Positions 1-12,232 of a stretch of 64,000 nt of DNA are shown here, piece after piece. The DNA is from Ailanthus altissimus (taxonomy: Eukaryota; Streptophyta; Magnoliopsida; Sapindales; Simaroubaceae): the NCBI GenBank assembly GCA_946807835.1, contig OX327686.1, positions 5,456,001-5,520,000 of the forward strand, given 5' to 3'. Positions within the stretch are counted from its first letter, which is position 1, and each line of letters starts with the position of its first letter. The notes below the pieces were generated by a model. The model worked only from the letters and a program-made list of their open reading frames with translations, did no database searches and was not told the DNA's origin. The translations under genes were made by a program, and so were the position numbers.

Positions 1-1698
1 ACTGATTTCTCTATGTGCTTTGAGGGCCAGTTTGGCAATGATTTAACTTTTAAAGTAATCAATGTTGGTTGTGCTGAAAAAATAAATATTGTGGAGAAGA
101 TCAGTTTGGCATTTGATATGTTATACATTTACAAGTTTTGAGTTTTAGAAAGGAGAATATCTGTTCATTGAAACTCATTGTTGAAGGGTTGTGACAGTAT
201 ATAATGTCTAGAAAAAACATAAAATATACATTATACATTGATAAAATTAAATAGTTTGTACAAACTTTTATAAATTAAGATAGAATTAAAACAATTGTTC
301 AAGGATATGTTTGGGTTTTTATAACTTATGTTAAGATAACTGTTGTGAGATCCACATCACTTGCGAAAGACAATCCTAACTGGTTAAATATCCTGTGAGC
401 TCCTAGAAGTGTAGATGCCTTTTGGGTTGCAAAGCCTAAGAGCAAAATCATGATGGGCTTTGTTTTCAAAGCGAACAATATCTACAGTGGGTTGGGATGT
501 TACAATTGGTATTAGATCAAAATCACTACCTGATGTGTGGATGATTGATGTGCTACGTTACCCCTAATGTGCAGGATTTCTGTTGAGTCCTTCATAAGGA
601 CATGAGGTCTTAAAGTGGGGAGAATGTAAGATCCCACTTTGTTAGCAAGAGATGATCTAGACTGGTTTAACTACACAAGCTCCTTAAAGTGTAGACGTAT
701 TTTGGGTTGCAAAGCGTAAGAGCAAAACCATTGGGTGTTGTGTGCCTAAAAGCGTACAATATCTACACTGGGACAGGATGTAACAATTATGAAAATATAT
801 CAAATGAAAAACTAATTATCAAAATTTGATTTTGAAAAACAACTCCTTTGCTTCTCAAAGTTTGATCTTGAAAGGGGTGATTTTTGAATCTTGATTTTGG
901 AAATACTTTACCAAATACCTAAAGTGAATTTTAGCTTTTCAAAATGACAGTTACCCATCGCAACAACATTCCCAAACTGACTTTTGAGTATTGTTAGTTG
1001 TGACGTATTTAAACAAAATTAGAATCTCCATGAGTTGATTAATAGTCAATTGGAAAAAATTAGAAGTTCTATGAGTTGGTAGATGGTCGATTAGAAGATA
1101 GAAAATAGTGTAAAATCTGTTGCGGAAATTTTTATGTGAATGATGATCTTTTTGGCCATATGGGAGAGTATTAATTCTGAACCTCATAGTTGAAGTACAA
1201 GTAACGGGTTATGTAGTAGCATATTGGGAAATGAAGCTGGTACTTACCATTGGATAATCCTTACTACTTTGAGGTGCTTTTTTTGAAGGTGTGATTATGC
1301 ACCTATCAAACTGAATTAAGAATTAGGAGAAAAATGCTATGTTTAGAGGTTTAATATCTTCCCCTGCATATCCTTTGAGGTTCCCTTATTGTTCAATTGG
1401 CTTTGACCCAGCTGAAAGCTGTAGGAAAGCTGTTGAATGTTTGTATATATGCCAAGTAAATAGGTTAATAGAATTTAGATATATAGAATTTCCCTACTGT
1501 TACAGTCCTAGACATATCTGAACAACCGTGTGGTCTTTGTGGGACCATGACACTTGCTACTGAGGCATGTGTGACAAGTGTCTCGTATTGATAAATGAAT
1601 GGATTGAGTACTGTGATATACTATTTCTGACAATACCACTTCTTTTAGTGACATCTTATTATATTTCTTTTTGTTTGAAACTTTCTGTGAATTTTCAG
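1..1698 (+). other. Probable intron of the transporter gene
   Basis: No exon could be recognised here. The stretch ends in a pyrimidine-rich acceptor (TTTTCAG at 1692-1698) directly before the first recognisable exon, so it is probably the 3' part of an intron whose donor lies upstream of the window. Apart from the TRIM element it is AT-rich and without features. Confidence 0.55.
344..785 (+). mobile_element. TRIM (terminal-repeat retrotransposon in miniature), 442 bp
   Basis: Two direct repeats of exactly 161 bp (344-504 and 625-785) begin TGTGAGATCC / TGTAAGATCC and end GTTACA / GTAACA; both contain a GGGTTGCAAAGC segment and an ACAATATCTACA segment. Directly after the first is TTGGTATTAGATC (507-519), close to the tRNA-iMet primer-binding site TGGTATCAGAGC. 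Directly before the second is the purine tract AAAGTGGGGAGA. The 120-bp interior has no coding capacity. This is the full TRIM layout (LTR, PBS, PPT, LTR) on the + strand. The possible 5-bp target duplication (ACTGT before, ATTAT after) agrees at only 3 of 5 positions. It lies in sequence that is probably an intron of the transporter gene. Confidence 0.85.
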
Positions 1699-4600
1699 GG
1701 CATTGCACTTACTGTGGTATCTGTTGGTGTGGCTGTTGCTACAGTTACTGATTTGCAATTTAGTCTCTTTGGTGCTTGTGTGGCATTAGCATGGATAATA
1801 CCCAGTGCCATTAACAAGATTCTCTGGTCTAATCTGCAACAACGAGAGAATTGGACAGCCCTAGCGTATGCTTCATTTCTTGACTAAATACTTATACTTT
1901 TGCTATTATTCTGTTATTATATTTTTCATATCGCCACTTTGCCTTGAGGTTTCGTACTACCCAAAATTTTTGTTCAGGTTAATGTGGAAAACAACACCAA
2001 TCACTTTGCTTTTTCTGGGGTCTTTGATTCCTTGCTTAGATCCCCCTGGTGTCCTCTCCTTCAACTGGAACTTCAGTAACACATTGGCAATTCTTTTGTC
2101 TGCTATTCTAGGCTTCTTGCTTCAGTGGTCAGGTGCCTTGGCACTTGGGTAAGTGACATCTTCTCATTCTGTTAAACTATTCCTGGACATGTCCTCTTTT
2201 GTATTTATATTCCCCTTCATGTTAGAAAATATAAGAGTTTCAGTCCCTGCCTTTATTTGCATATGGTTACTTTCAGTCTTTGTGGTCTTTGGGGTTTGAG
2301 TAATTCATCATTAATGGGTGAACTTAAGACTGTTCTTGAGGTGAGGTTTCTACAAGGAAGAACAATGCGCCTCTACTGCACCATTCCGGGAAATATATGT
2401 TTAGATGTTTTACTTTGAAGCTAGCCTGTTAATCTGTGGGAAAATCAAAATTCTGAAACACAACTTATATTTACTTGTGCTCTTGGCACTTGGGACTTGG
2501 ACTACCAATAGTTTATTCCTTGTGTTTCACAAAAGTTAGAGACCCTAAATATAATATAAGATGACATGCTATGCTAAAAATATATGGAGGAAAAATTTTA
2601 AATTACTTTGAAGATTTTAAGATGGTAATACTTTCTTGCTTAGTACATTTCTCGTTAGCATATCTATAGTATTTGGAGGAATATAATAAGTTAATGCATG
2701 AATAAGTCACGTTTTCAACACTAATCTTCCAAATTTATCCTTCTGAAAGGTGGATTTAGATAGGTCAGAATACTGAGTAATAAAAGGTAACATTTGCAAC
2801 ATAATAATCAATCTTTTGCATTTTATGATAGAAACTTGTTTTGGGACATTTAAAATTCTTAACAGATGTGACATCACAGGATGGAGGGTGTGAAACAACT
2901 TATTGCATTTAAAGTATGGAAGTGAGAAAACAGATTTTGTTGCCTATTTTTTGGTGTTAAAAGGGTTTTTCTGTGGATCATTGTGGGGATTTTGGTGCTG
3001 TTGAGGCATTTCTTTTTTTTCCTTGTTTTAAGTGGTTGTGGGATTTTTGCTGCTTTGTATTTAGTCTTATATATCATCTGTCAATTCTTAGATGAGTTAG
3101 GGTAGTTTTTGTTGTCCCATGTGAACGTCTTGTTCCCATTTTTTATTTATTTTTGGGTCCTATTCAATACAATTCTGTTTCTTACCCCTCCAAAACACAA
3201 TAAAGATATTTGTCAATCTGGAAAGAGAATGCAGATGAGATCCAGAGCCTTATAGCGTCTGTCCTTATGATTAACGAGTGCAAGAGTTCCTTCAGAAAAT
3301 TTAATAATTTGTATTATTTTTACAAAAATCTAAGTTTAATTTATTTTATTGTTTTACCATTTTTAATGATGAAGAGGTGAGAGCTCTCACCTCGCAAAAG
3401 AAATATAAGAACAGTTCAAAATTAGGGGTATTTTCACTCTTTTTAGTAAATGAGTGGGCTTTAACATGTCAAGCTCAGTGAAGAATGTGATAAGAGTGGA
3501 GTAACGTGATAGATTACGGAAAGGAGAACAGACAGGGAAGAAAGTTTGAGAAAGAAAGTGGAGAAAATCAAGAAAAAAATGAGGAAGAAACCATAAATTT
3601 TATTTGGTTAATCAAATAAGTCTGTCCAAAACCGAAAAAATAAGGTCCTGTTTATAGTGACCAAAATCCCTTATTGAAATAGGTAAAAAGTGTATCATAT
3701 CACCAATTAACATAAATAGAATCAATTAACAAAAGTAGTTCAAAGATGCCCCAATAGAAAATAAAACCCTAGTTCAACTAAAACAAGAAAAATAAAAATG
3801 ACATCAAAAATAGCCTAGCTCGTCTTACATCAATTTTCCTCAGTTGAAAGAACTTGATTTCTGGTGAGTTAAGCTGCTCCATCAAAATACTATCGGGTGG
3901 ACATCAAAACTAGCCTGTCGTATATCAATTCTTCTTGATTGAAAGAACTGACTTTGAGCGAGTTCAGCTGCTCCAGCAAAATACTATTGGGTGGATAATG
4001 CAAACAAACTAGGAACCCACAACATGGACATCCTAAGTATGAAGTACCCCATTCGGGGATTTAAAGAAACCAAATGAATGGAGAAGCTAGATGCTTAGGA
4101 TGAAGGTCCTGCAAATATTGCAAAAGTAAACATTGGAGGCTTGAAACAATCTCCATTAGGGAAGAAACCTTCCTTTTGAAGCATTTATCTAAGGTAACAT
4201 TTCTAGTCAAATTTGTAGGCTAAGTTAATATGCATACAATCCAAGCCTATGGGGAAAAGAAGAAAGCTCACAAAGATGATCATGGGTGGGGCAGAAATAA
4301 TAACAAGGACGAGGAGGGAATACAAGTATCAGAAGAAGATAAGCACCCTTAAGAAATTCTTCTTGTTTACAGTTTGTGTTGACACTTGGTGCATAACCAT
4401 CATGACTCAAGGCAATCTTTTTCTGCATTTTAATATGTGGATCATAATCATGTGTGGGAACAATGGTATTCAATGCAAAGAGGCTAGGATCTAGTTGTAG
4501 AAGCACAAAATCAATATGTGGGGAGAAAAACTGTGAGCAACATAAACAGAACTTGCACCTAGAAGCCTACGAATGGATGAATGATTAGGGACTCATTGCA

Positions 4601-6447
4601 ACTCTAATTTTTTGAGTTTATCATTAGTGTTTACACACTTATCTCAAACACCAACTTTTAGAAGCCATTGAGAGTTCAACACTTTCAACATTTGCCCATG
4701 CCTTCGGATCATCCTAGCCCCAATAAAATAAGAACCTAGAAATTGAAAATTTTTGCAATGCCATCCTTCCAACCTACAGAGTTCTTAGATCCATAGTCTC
4801 AACCTCCCATAACTGAGCACAATCACATCTTACCCTTAGCTACAGGTGAGGACGGTCCATTTGAAAGAACCAACTTTGGACACCACATATTCCACCAACT
4901 AGGGAGATATGATCGTAGGGTATTAGACCAAGAGGCATTCTCTCATGATAGTTATTGACATAAGGATACCATGCCCACAACCCACAACAAGAACACTAGG
5001 AACACCCCTAATGAAATAGAAGGCCTTACTAGGTGAGTTAAGGTAGTTGCCCCTGAATTTGATGGTAGGTTAGATCCTAAGGTCGTCATCAATTAGGAAG
5101 TTGCCAGGGAGGATTATTTTGAATGGCTGCTAGTAGAAAAAATTCAACGCCTTGCTCTTGGTCTACTTGCTTTTTATTTATCACAACACTTGCCAGAGTT
5201 GAGTTCTTTCCCACTTGAAGGGACTGATGGAGGACATCCCGTGCCTTTTCGCATATATATTAGACGTCAAAGGAAGAACTGGATTATTTTTAGGATTATG
5301 TTTTCTTTTAAAGTTATGACTGATTAATTAAGACCATATCTTTTTAGTTGTATTTTTTTTTCTATGTCGTGATTGATTCACTAGGACTTTTCCTTTTTAG
5401 TTGTGTTTGATTACCTAATTTTGATAATTGATTCCTTTTCCGTCAAGGAATCCATTACCATATTTAGCTTTGTTTAAGCCCTATATAAATGGAGTTAGAT
5501 TGTATGATTTTCTCAGACTAGAATAATAATTTTGATCAGCATTCTTCTTCTCCCTAATTCTCTCTCTTCTTCCCTACATTTCTTTCCTACAGTCTTTTTC
5601 CTTTGGTTTCACATCAACTATTTTGGTAATGTTTGACTTATCCTATAGTGTCCAACAGCAAAGGATCTGATCATTCACCATAGATCTCATAAATATTACA
5701 ATTGTGGTCTACCATTATACTTTTGCGCAGCTGTAGATTTCTGGTATATATTTAATGTCACCGTGTCTTCTAGTTTCTTGTCAATATGACAACGCAAATA
5801 ACAACATATACTTATTAAAAATTTTCATCTTTTACTTGCATTAAATGCGATGGTGAATTCAATGTCCAAAGGTTATATTTAATATTGCTAACTCATCCAT
5901 CTGGTATATCATTAGATTGAATGCATGTACAAGACAAAAATTTGGGTCACAATTTTTAGTCAAAATTTTAGTTAAAGAGAGTTGTAACATTTATTAAATA
6001 CTATTTTCAGCTTTGGTTATTAATACTTCTTCAATTTGGTTTAATATCTTATGATTGTACTAGATTTTGTATGGGGTACTATGTATAGACAAGGTTTAAG
6101 TTAGTATTTGAATTTGATTACATTTATGTGTTTGATGTTGTGTTGAGATTGGTTCTCTTTCCTTGTTCAGTGCTACATCAGCCATATCCCATGTTGTCCT
6201 TGGACAATTCAAAACCTGTGTTGTGCTGTTGGGAAACTACTACATCTTTGGTTCAAATCCAGGCATAACAAGTATTTGTGGAGCATTTGTAGCTATTGCA
6301 GGTATGTCTCTTTATGCATACCTTAATGTATTAAATCCGAAGTCACAATCAGGGAAAGCATCTCCTCGAAGTGGTTCCCCTTTACCGAAATCAAAATTGA
6401 GCAAAGAAAATGGAGACCATGATGGATATGGTGCTGAAACTGTTTAA
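1699..6447 (+). CDS. Nucleotide-sugar transporter (DMT superfamily), last three exons, 5'-truncated by the window edge
   Basis: Exons: 1699-1865, 1978-2148, 6171-6447. Acceptors are TTTTCAG, TTGTTCAG and CTTGTTCAG; donors are GTATGC and GTAAGT. Phases join cleanly (ALA|LMWK and ALALG|ATSA) to give about 204 residues in one frame ending at TAA. The segment begins GIALTVVSVGVAVATVTDLQ, carries several hydrophobic membrane segments, and has ATSAISHVVLGQFKTC and YYIFGSN, typical of the C-terminal half of the EamA/TPT-type plant nucleotide-sugar transporters of Golgi and ER. The tail is hydrophilic, serine/lysine-rich, with a KSKLSK stretch as in cytosolic C-termini. These proteins exchange a nucleotide sugar for a nucleoside monophosphate across the endomembrane. 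My impression is the Arabidopsis UGNT1-like (UDP-GlcNAc) subgroup, but substrate cannot be read from the sequence. The start codon and first half lie outside the window. The last intron (4022 bp) is enlarged by retroelement debris. Confidence 0.85.
3801..3998 (+). repeat. 100-bp tandem duplication in the large intron
   Basis: Two adjacent, diverged copies begin ACATCAAAAATAGCCT (3801) and ACATCAAAACTAGCCT (3901), and both contain AGCTGCTCCA(T/G)CAAAATACTAT followed by GGGTGGA. The period is 100 bp. It sits in retroelement-derived intron sequence. Confidence 0.8.
5042..5140 (+). pseudogene. Ty3/gypsy gag remnant in intron
   Basis: Translation of the + strand reads APEFDGRLDPKVVIN, one stop, then DYFEWLL, which matches the 'PEFDG.LDP...W....YFEW' stretch at the start of many plant Ty3/gypsy gag proteins. 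The frame is broken and short, so this is debris. Confidence 0.6.
5230..5640 (+). repeat. Probable LTR remnant in intron
   Basis: The segment has a TATA box (CTATATAAATGG at 5481-5492), a CT-rich stretch 60-110 bases later and sequence continuous with the gag remnant upstream. This resembles the U3/R part of a plant LTR. No matching second LTR or target duplication was found, so limits are approximate. Confidence 0.4.
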
Positions 6448-6840
6448 CAACCATAAATAAAAAAATTGTCCATGTTAACTCCTGATATTGGCCCAAGTTC
6501 TCTAGGGGATAATGAACAGTGGCTCAATCCATTCATTATTTATACAGCACTTTTAGGATCTTTGCTTATGTTAAATCTAAGTTTAGTCTTAGTTCTATAT
6601 GACTAGTCTTGCTTCTAAGAGTTTTCATGTAGTTTTTTTTGGAGTGGTTTTGCTAATCTCTTTCCCGCGGCTCAATCAATGTACATATGAATGACTTGAG
6701 TTGTTTACACCATTATAATGATATCACTCGTGACGTTTTCATTCTTACTCCAAGCTTTTGTATCATTTTCTTACTCATTGTCTTTAATTCAATGAAAACT
6801 TGTATTCTGGAGGGTGCAGAGGATAATTCTGGACCCAACA
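6448..6840 (+). other. 3' UTR and polyadenylation region of the transporter gene
   Basis: Downstream of the TAA stop an AATAAA lies at 6456-6461 and a weaker AATGAAAA near 6791, both usable plant near-upstream elements. A 21-A run follows at 6845-6865. I see no other gene between here and the hAT-like element at 7343. Confidence 0.5.
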
Positions 6841-7342
6841 GAACAAAAAAAAAAAAAAAAAAAAACAAAAAGAACTCTGGGTTTTTGTTTTTCAGCCTCT
6901 GAAATCAAAAGGAATGGTGCTTATTATTCTATTTTGAATTTAAGATCTTGTACATGATAAGTGAACATGTGGCTCTGGAAGGGATGTGAAATTCTCTTGG
7001 GCCAGGGTTGGGTCTAATATGACGCCATAAACTTTACCAGGCCGGTGATCATTCCTCTTCGTTGATTTTCATTCGGGCAGAGTAGAGTTGTTGGGCCTTA
7101 ACATAAGTTTTATTTTGTTATTAGAATTTTTGTCTAGGTAAATATTGAGAAGAGACTTCCTTTTTATTTTTTTTAATATTCTTTTGCTCTAAATTTCTAA
7201 CGCTTCTTTTTTTTCCTTAAATCTTTATTTTTTTCGACTAAATTATCATATAACTTATTGTGCAATAAGTTTGACTACTATAATAGTACAAAATGAATCT
7301 TGCCGATTTTATTGTCTACCTTCGGCTTTGGTGGCTTTTGAT

Positions 7343-9267
7343 TAGAGGTGTCAAACGGGCGGCCAAATTAATTTCAATTTTAAAAAATAGCCTCTATTTT
7401 AAATGTATTATTTTTTATGAGCCACATGAAATTTTTAATTTTTTATAATCAAAAGACAAATTTCAGAATACTTTTACCCTTCAATTATATATATATTTTT
7501 TAAAATTATAATAATTTACTAAAAAAACTCAAATCTTTCAAAACTGTGCATACATTTTTTTTAAGCATTTGATTAAGTGGACGGTAAATTTTTTAATAAA
7601 TTAAAGTTAAATATTTGATAAGTTTTTTAAAATAATGATTATTATGTAATAATCTTAAATATATATATATATATTTGGTGATATATGTATTTAAAATAAA
7701 TATCTTAATTAAAAATTAGTAAAAATGATGTAAAATAAATAAAAAATAAATTTGATGTAAAAGGAGATGGCTAGCATGACATTAGCAAGTGATGTATGCG
7801 CGAGCATCATGTATGTGCACACATAACCGGCGTAGCCCATGTGTGCCAAGTGTGGGCACTATGCGTGTGCGTAGCCTAATGTGGGCGCTAAGCATGCTCT
7901 TAGCGCCCACACTCTACGCAGGCACTTGTGTGGGGTTACGTGTGTGCATCTCTCCCTTGGGCTACGTGCATGTATAGTGCTCGAGCATAGGCTACTTGTT
8001 AATTTCACGCTTACCAACTCTTCAATTTTTACATCATATTTGTTTTTTTTATTTATTTTAAACTATTTTTACATAATTTTATATTATCTTCGCTGTTTTT
8101 AATTAATGTATTCATCTTAAACATATATATAATCAAATATATTTTATTTTATAAAATTATTATATAATATATTTTTAATTTGATAAACTTGTCAAGTATT
8201 TGATATTAATTTATTAAATATTTATTATTTATTTAATCAGATCTTAAAAAAAATGTGCGTTTTTTTTAAGTCTTTGAGTGTATTTTTGTGAGATGAATTG
8301 TTCTAATTTAAAGAAAATATAATTTGATGAGCAAGTGTCCTAATATGTCGTTTAGTTGTAAAAAATTAGAAATTTCATATGACTAAAAAAATAACGCATT
8401 AAAATAAGAATTATTGGGTCTAGACTCTTAGTTAGGTTTAGCTCAATATGGACTGAGTTTGGGCGTGCCTTTTTAGGTTGATTTATAAAACTTAAATGTG
8501 TAATAATTTAGTATTGTGTATAAAAAAATTAAAATTTCTTGAATTATTTATTTTTAATATTATAATGATTGGAGAAATAAAAAATAATCAGAATTAATAG
8601 ACATTTTTATTACTTGAAATAAAATATACCTATTTATATATGGTAAAAAAAGAGAGGATTACATTACTAAGTTTTAGTACATCTTATTTAGGTCGATACC
8701 TTTTAAATTATAAATTATTTGCAATTCTTTAATTCTAATTATAAAGATTATAAGAAATTTCTTTTACTTGTTTAGTTTATTATATTTTTATATTTTTAAA
8801 ATCTTCAATCATATCCTCATTATCATTTTGTGCTCCATTTGTTGTTGTATCTCAATCTTTCAGGAATATTGGAATTCATGTAGATTATTTGTCTAATAAT
8901 CTATTACTTGCACTAAAAGTTGACTCCAACGCAACAATTGAGATTGAAGAAGTTAGTAGATCACGTCATAATAAAAAATAAAAAAAATAATATAAGCTTT
9001 TCAATCAAAGAATTAAATAATCATTATTTCAAAATTATAAAAATAGGATGTTGTTATACATTTTTTAAGGGAGATATATTATTACACTAATTATTATTTT
9101 AAAATATATTTTTAATTATTAAGCCTATAGGCTTAAAGTTTAGGCTACTACTTATCATGTTTGCGGGCCTTAAAATTAGGCTCCGTTCAACTCGCCAATG
9201 GACTGGACGAGACATGTACTAAAAGTTGGTCACGAGCTCAGGCGACCAAACCCATTTAACAACTCTA
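7343..9267. mobile_element. Non-autonomous hAT-like DNA transposon, about 1.9 kb
   Basis: The left end TAGAGGTGTCAAACGGG (7343) is an imperfect inverted repeat of the right end CCCATTTAACAACTCTA (to 9267), agreeing at about 14 of 17 positions. The pattern TAG(A/G)GGTGTCAAACGGG is typical of plant hAT elements. Candidate 8-bp target duplications are CTTTTGAT (7335-7342) and GTTTTATT (9268-9275), 5 of 8 matching, so old. The interior is AT-rich with no transposase frame, apart from a GC-rich island at about 7785-7985. Confidence 0.65.
7868..7920. other. Strong GC-rich hairpin inside the hAT-like element
   Basis: TGTGGGCGCTAAG (7880-7892) pairs perfectly with CTTAGCGCCCACA (7899-7911) around a 6-nt loop. 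A second outer pair, TGCGTAG (7868-7874) with CTACGCA (7914-7920), extends the stem across small internal loops. The surrounding 200 bp is rich in GTGTG and GCGC words while the rest of the element is strongly AT-rich. Confidence 0.8.
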
Positions 9268-10859
9268 GTTTTATTTTATGATGTTATTAATTTGTTTTTC
9301 TATAGTATATATTGATGAGCAGACTTTAATTTTGAGAAATATAGATTGCACAACAATTTTCAAAGTTTTTGATAATTTGTTTAACTTTTTAACATCTCAA
9401 CGATCTCAATAAAAATGGTGTTATCATAAATAGCTTAGATGGTACAAGAATTTTTTTTCTTTTAACAAGAAACATTTTATTTATTTATTTTCTCTATTAT
9501 AAATTTACAAAAAAAAAAAGAAAAAAAAACAAGGCTTTCTCTTCTCTATTGACAAAGAAAATATTGTCATTTAGCACCGAGAAAATTAACAATGATAAAT
9601 TGTTTTAAAAAAACTAATTGTTTTATTTTAAAATTTATTCGAATGAACTAAAATACTCGCCATACCACTTTATTCAATTAAGCCACTGTTACATTAAAAA
9701 ATTGAAATTTATTTTAAATATATATTTAAATATCAAATAGATCCTCATACGACTAATTCCTATCCTTGATATTACTTAACCAAATACTCATTAAAATTCT
9801 TATAACAAATAGGAATTTGAGAGGAAAAAAAAGAAGAAGCTCTCTCTCTAAACCACCCCAAGATAAATATATGCTTGGGGTGGTTTAGGAACTACGAAGA
9901 AATAGAATCTTATTGGTTACAACAATTTTGCGGTGATGGGATAGGTTCTATAAGAGATATGACATGAGCGTAAATAATAAATTTAACCTTTTTATCTATA
10001 TGAATTTGGAAGTAAGACCCACAAATATTTTAAAGAGCTTTAAGAGTCTAAAAATTTGATATTGCAAATGTGCTTTGGCGATATTAAAAGAATTTTTTAT
10101 GAATAAACTAATTCTAAAATTATGAGAGGTGTAGGAGTCGTCTTGCACAATAAATAATGGAAAAACACACATTATTATAATGTGTTTTAAGGGCTGGAAT
10201 GGATATTACAAACCTATGTGAGATATTTGATGCATAATGTAAAGCAAGGTTTTAGGTTGTAAGAACCTTAGATTTGTAGGGTAGAGTGAATTCGCCTCTT
10301 AAACTTTGAATTCGTTGAGAATCAATTTATGGGAGCTTTTATACTTGGACAAGCATAGATATATTGATTTGCTTCAGTTCTTGGTGAAAAACATGAAAGG
10401 AGAAAAGCGTATAAGATGTTATACTTGCTAAGAAAGCACAAGGGTAAATATAGTGGTCAAGAGATGTGAGTTTTGATGCCTTTTACGTATATTAAGAGGT
10501 TTTTATAAGGCTAGAGTTTTTTGTTAGGCATTGTTTTACCTATAATTCTCCTAAAATGTAGTTTATTTAATGAATTTTTTACCTCTACAAAAAGGAAAAA
10601 ATGCATTTAATAAATAAAATAGGTAATATACCAATTTTATTCTAAGTGAATTACTAGTAATTTGTTTAATTTCAACTTAAATAAATATCTTATATTTTCT
10701 TATTTTAAAAGTAATCTAAAGGCCAAATAAGTGCCTTATTTTAGAAGTTACACATAAGCATGAGCATAGTTTAAAATGGCATTTAATTTATGAGAACTAG
10801 TTTTAAAACTCAACCTTTGTTGCTTGCTTAGAATGCATTATTCATAGAATTTTATTTTA
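9268..10859. other. Intergenic sequence without recognisable gene
   Basis: AT-rich sequence with frequent stops in all frames. The only ordered structure is a 15-bp perfect inverted repeat, CTAAACCACCCCAAG (9848-9862) with CTTGGGGTGGTTTAG (9874-9888), around an 11-nt AT-rich loop. Confidence 0.6.
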
Positions 10860-11112
10860 TTTTATTTATTTTATCAATACCAAGCAAACATTGTTTGCTT
10901 AATTCAGTTAAACCTTGATCACTTATATGACCAAGTCTTTTATGCCAAATTTCAATCCTATCTAAGTCATGACTTAGGACAGCAACAACAAGTTAGTCAC
11001 TATTTTACATTGTAAAATGTACAAGTTATTTTGTTTTAATCCTTTCATAACTACTTGTGCTCGAATAGTTATTTTAAATTGCACACTTTCAACCCTGCAT
11101 GTATATCCACTT

Positions 11113-11454
11113 TCATCTAATATCTTTGAGGAAATTAAATTCTTTTTTTAGGTTCGATACATATCTAACATTTTTAAGGGTTAGCACATTACCATCAAAT
11201 ATTTTAATGAGTATTGATCTTATATCTTCAACTCTACATGGTTGATTATTACCCATTACGACATTTCCATCATTATAATCTTGGTAATTTCTAAACCAAT
11301 TCTTCTTAGGACATATGTGATAAGAGCACATTGAATCTAAAATCCATTCTTTAGTATTTTCTTGGACAAAAACAGTAAGTGCATTAGGACTTTCATATCC
11401 TTCACTAGATGTAGAGGTATTAGCATTCTCAATAGATTTCTCTTTCTTTCCCAC
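11113..11454 (-). pseudogene. Copia protease remnant
   Basis: The 113-codon frame contains EWILDSMCSYHICPKKNWF, the copia protease active-site region. The usual sequence is W.LDSG.S.H, so the glycine after the catalytic Asp-Ser is replaced by methionine, which should abolish activity. It continues toward LTLKNVRYVSNLKKEFNFL, the usual protease C-terminal half. Just downstream (to about 10860) a broken frame resembles the GAG-pre-integrase domain (NNLYILQ, then WHKRLGH-like debris). Confidence 0.75.
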
Positions 11455-11469
11455 AAAAATAGCATTTTC

Positions 11470-12060
11470 TTAGTTATGACCTAGATTTAGATCTTGACTT
11501 ACCTCTATATTTGCCTTTAAATTCTCTCTTACTGTTTCTACCCTTAGTAAACAAATTTTTCCCACCATTATTATCTCTTCTTTCAGTTTTAAGTTCTTGT
11601 TCCCAAGACCTTAATGTAGAGAGACAATCATTTAAAGTTAATGTATCTCAACCATACTTAATAGCATATTTAACTTCTTTAAATGATGGTGCTAGTGAAT
11701 TTAACAAAACTATGGCTTAGTTCTCATCACTTATAGTTTCTCATCTATTAGCAAGATTTATACAAATTTTCTTAAACTCTTTAAAGTTTTCTTTTAGTTA
11801 TTTTTTTTGTCCATTTTAAAACCAAATAATTTTTCTTTAATCAAAATTTGATAGTTAATTCGTCATAACTGTAAAGAGTTTCGAGTTTACTTTAGAGACT
11901 AGTAGTTGTGGTCTTTTCGTTCATTTGTCTCAGTACATTATCTGCAAGTTAGAGAACTATCATGCTGAAGACTGGCTCATCCATTTCTGACCTCTGCTTA
12001 GGAGTCATGGTTAATGAAAGTTCGTTCGGATAGACCAAGAATTTTGAAACCTTTTGTTGT
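11470..12060 (-). pseudogene. Copia gag remnant
   Basis: The broken - strand frame reads fragments such as LADNVLRQMNEKTT and SKLETLY, characteristic of the copia gag (UBN2-like) domain, between the primer-binding site and the protease. Several stops interrupt it. Confidence 0.65.
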
Positions 12061-12232
12061 ACAAGAAGAGCTCTCATCTTCTTTTTCCATAACCTAAAAT
12101 CTCACCGTCTATTGAATCGTTCACCTTCAAACTATGTTAAACTCATGAGTCACAAATTTGATTCTTGAACCTTATACACAAATCGAGTCTTCGATTGAAA
12201 AAGAAACCATAATGAGGCTTTGATACCACTAT

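Noticed and set aside
344..785. Cassandra-type TRIM with 5S rRNA promoter
   Set aside because: The LTRs contain no 5S-like A box, intermediate element and C box; only the general TRIM layout is shared.
6845..6865. 21-A run as poly(A) tail of a retroposed copy
   Set aside because: The preceding sequence is continuous with the transporter 3' region and no target duplication or second copy is visible.
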